Shown here in pieces: positions 4,778 to 6,195 of a DNA stretch of 6,195 nucleotides. The notes beneath the pieces were generated by a model. It was not told the origin of the DNA. It was given only the letters and a program-made list of their open reading frames with translations, and ran no database searches. A program made the translations under genes and the position numbers. How positions within the stretch are numbered: the stretch's first letter is position 1; each line of letters opens with the position of its first letter. This DNA is from an uncultured Candidatus Poseidoniales archaeon. Its GTDB lineage: Archaea > Thermoplasmatota > Poseidoniia > Poseidoniales > Thalassarchaeaceae. The DNA lies in the NCBI GenBank assembly GCA_950068635.1, contig CATMIM010000074.1, forward strand, positions 1 through 6,195, written 5' to 3'.

Positions 4778-6195
4778 ATGGTTGGTTCATGGGATGCTCT
4801 GAGAGCACACGTCGGGGAGGGGATTCCCGACATTCCGCCAGCTCTCCTTCCTCTGGACGATTCTGTCGAGCATGCCCCCGCTCGCAGGCAGGTGTTGACT
4901 GACTCTGAGAAACGACTTGCATTGCACAATGCATTGCGCTACTTCCCGCCGTCCATGCACGAACTGCTGGCACCCGAGTTCGCTGACGAGTTGCGTACCC
5001 TCGGGCGCATCTACATGCACAGATTCCGTCCTACCGAGTATGAGATGCGCGCTCACCCTGTCGATGCGTATCCAGCCCAGAGTCGCGACGCCGCGGTGAT
5101 CATGCTGATGATCCAGAACAACCTCGATTCACAGGTCGCCCAGTTCCCGCATGAGTTGATCACCTACGGAGGCAACGGCGCGGTGTTCCAGAACTGGGCG
5201 CAGTACCGGTTGACGATGAGATACCTGACACAGATGACGGATTCACAGACGCTGGTGATCTACTCCGGACACCCGCTCGGCCTGTTCCCCTCGCACTCCA
5301 CTTCACCGCGGGTGGTGGTGACCAACGGTCTGGTCATTCCGAACCATTCCTCCCAAGAGGACTACGAACGCTTCAACGCCCTCGGCGTGTCGCAATATGG
5401 GCAGATGACTGCTGGCTCATACATGTACATCGGCCCGCAGGGCATCGTTCACGGTACCACTATCACTCTGCTCAACGCAGCGCGTCGATATCTTGGCCGT
5501 GAATCATCATCAGGACTGGCTGGCGTCACCTTCGTCACCTCCGGACTGGGAGGGATGTCCGGTGCACAGGCGAAGGCCGCTGTGATCGCCGGAGCCGCGT
5601 GCCTCATTGCAGAGGTGAACCCTGCCGCAGTGGACAAACGACATTCGCAAGGATGGATCGAACAGGTCACCGAGGATGTGGATGATGCGATCGACCGGCT
5701 GTTGAAGGCGGGGGATGCAGGGGATGCCACATCGATCGGCTACGTCGGTAATATCGTCAACCTGTGGGAGAGGTTGCAGGAACGTGGGGTCAGCATAGAC
5801 CTCGGTTCCGACCAGACCAGTCTGCACAATCCGTTCCAGGGCGGTTACTTCCCGGTAGGCATCGGATTCGAGGACGCAAAGCGGATGATGGTCGAAGATC
5901 CAGACAGATTCGCCGATGAGGTGCGACAGAGCCTCAAGCGGCAGGCGAACGCCATCAACTCCTTGTGCGACATGGGGATGCATTTCTGGGACTACGGCAA
6001 CGCCTTCCTCCTGGAAGCGGACCGGGCTGGGGCGGATGTTCGCGGAGAGGGTGGGGGCTTCCGCCATCCCTCCTACGTTGAGGACATCATGGGGCCGATG
6101 TGCTTCGATTTCGGATTCGGGCCTTTCCGCTGGGTCTGTTGTTCTGGAGAGCCCGCGGATCTGGAGATCACCGACAACATCGCAGCCGAGGTGCT
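4778..6195 (+). CDS. hutU: Urocanate hydratase (urocanase), long form, 3' partial
   Basis: The frame runs open from ATG 4778 to the window end (472 complete codons). HutU hydrates urocanate to 4-imidazolone-5-propionate with NAD+ as an electrophilic cofactor, the second step of histidine degradation. It follows the long urocanase form (about 670 residues in animals): EKRLALHNALRYFPP (44-58), RIYMHRFRP (77-85), YGGNGAVFQNWAQ (130-142, NAD+-binding glycines), YSGHPLGLFPS (162-172), YGQMTAGS (207-214), TSGLGGMSGAQAKAA (254-268), DLGSDQTSLHNPF (341-353), HFWDYGNAFLLEADRAGAD (402-420) and FGFGPFRWVCCSGEP (445-459). Roughly 200 residues should follow. The ATG is the first possible start after an in-frame TGA at 4757 and fits the family N-terminus; it has no SD. 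It lies 105 bp after CD on the same strand, in the same pathway. The Cys before GFGPFRW is C442. Confidence 0.95.
   Translation, partial: MVGSWDALRAHVGEGIPDIPPALLPLDDSVEHAPARRQVLTDSEKRLALHNALRYFPPSMHELLAPEFADELRTLGRIYMHRFRPTEYEMRAHPVDAYPAQSRDAAVIMLMIQNNLDSQVAQFPHELITYGGNGAVFQNWAQYRLTMRYLTQMTDSQTLVIYSGHPLGLFPSHSTSPRVVVTNGLVIPNHSSQEDYERFNALGVSQYGQMTAGSYMYIGPQGIVHGTTITLLNAARRYLGRESSSGLAGVTFVTSGLGGMSGAQAKAAVIAGAACLIAEVNPAAVDKRHSQGWIEQVTEDVDDAIDRLLKAGDAGDATSIGYVGNIVNLWERLQERGVSIDLGSDQTSLHNPFQGGYFPVGIGFEDAKRMMVEDPDRFADEVRQSLKRQANAINSLCDMGMHFWDYGNAFLLEADRAGADVRGEGGGFRHPSYVEDIMGPMCFDFGFGPFRWVCCSGEPADLEITDNIAAEV

Noticed and set aside
5510..6067. Minus-strand open frame of 185 codons opposite hutU.
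   Set aside because: The plus strand carries unmistakable urocanase motifs throughout; the antisense frame is a shadow.
1..6195. CRISPR arrays, insertion sequences, tRNA/rRNA genes, attachment sites or phage-defence genes.
   Set aside because: No repeated spacers, transposase-like product, cloverleaf-like sequence or terminal repeats were seen; the window is almost fully covered by recognisable housekeeping and catabolic genes.

Overview
The window reads as a chromosomal segment of an archaeon, G+C-moderate to G+C-rich by eye. Three genes point to Archaea: a proteasome-activating AAA+ ATPase of the PAN type, a zinc-ribbon/HTH MBF1 protein, and a Tsr3-type rRNA aminocarboxypropyltransferase. 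Folate-dependent histidine-degradation genes follow, which fits a folate-using heterotroph. A Thermoplasmatota/Poseidoniales-like marine euryarchaeote is a reasonable guess, but the sequence does not settle lineage.

Layout. Bases 1-417 (+) are the 3' end of a gene ending in an EMAP/Trbp111-type tRNA-binding domain, most likely the C-terminus of methionyl-tRNA synthetase. It converges, across only 25 bp, with a minus-strand pair: tsr3 (443-1021) and, upstream of it, mbf1 (1021-1542), joined by a one-base TGATG overlap. A divergent intergenic region of about 150 bp separates mbf1 from the plus-strand PAN gene (1696-2946, GTG start). Then come three plus-strand genes of histidine catabolism: glutamate formiminotransferase (3006-4040), formimidoyl-THF cyclodeaminase (4040-4672, behind a good Shine-Dalgarno) and urocanate hydratase (4778 to beyond the window end).

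How the genes work together. The left half is information processing and protein quality control: tRNA charging, rRNA modification, a transcription cofactor and a proteasome ATPase. The right half is a partial hut pathway. HutU converts urocanate to imidazolonepropionate. The two folate enzymes take formiminoglutamate to glutamate, ammonia and 5,10-methenyl-THF. HutH and HutI are not in the window and could lie beyond position 6195. The split FT and CD genes have the order and sequence character of the fused eukaryotic FTCD, and HutU belongs to the long urocanase form also found in animals and some bacteria, so this block may have come from bacteria.

I found no RNA gene, CRISPR array, mobile element or clearly novel system. 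The points most worth a second look are the non-canonical PAN C-terminus (Leu-Trp-Thr where a hydrophobic-Tyr-X tail is usual), a perfect dyad overlapping the weak ribosome-binding site of the formiminotransferase gene, the coupled split FT/CD pair, and the altered spacing around the urocanase active-site cysteine region.
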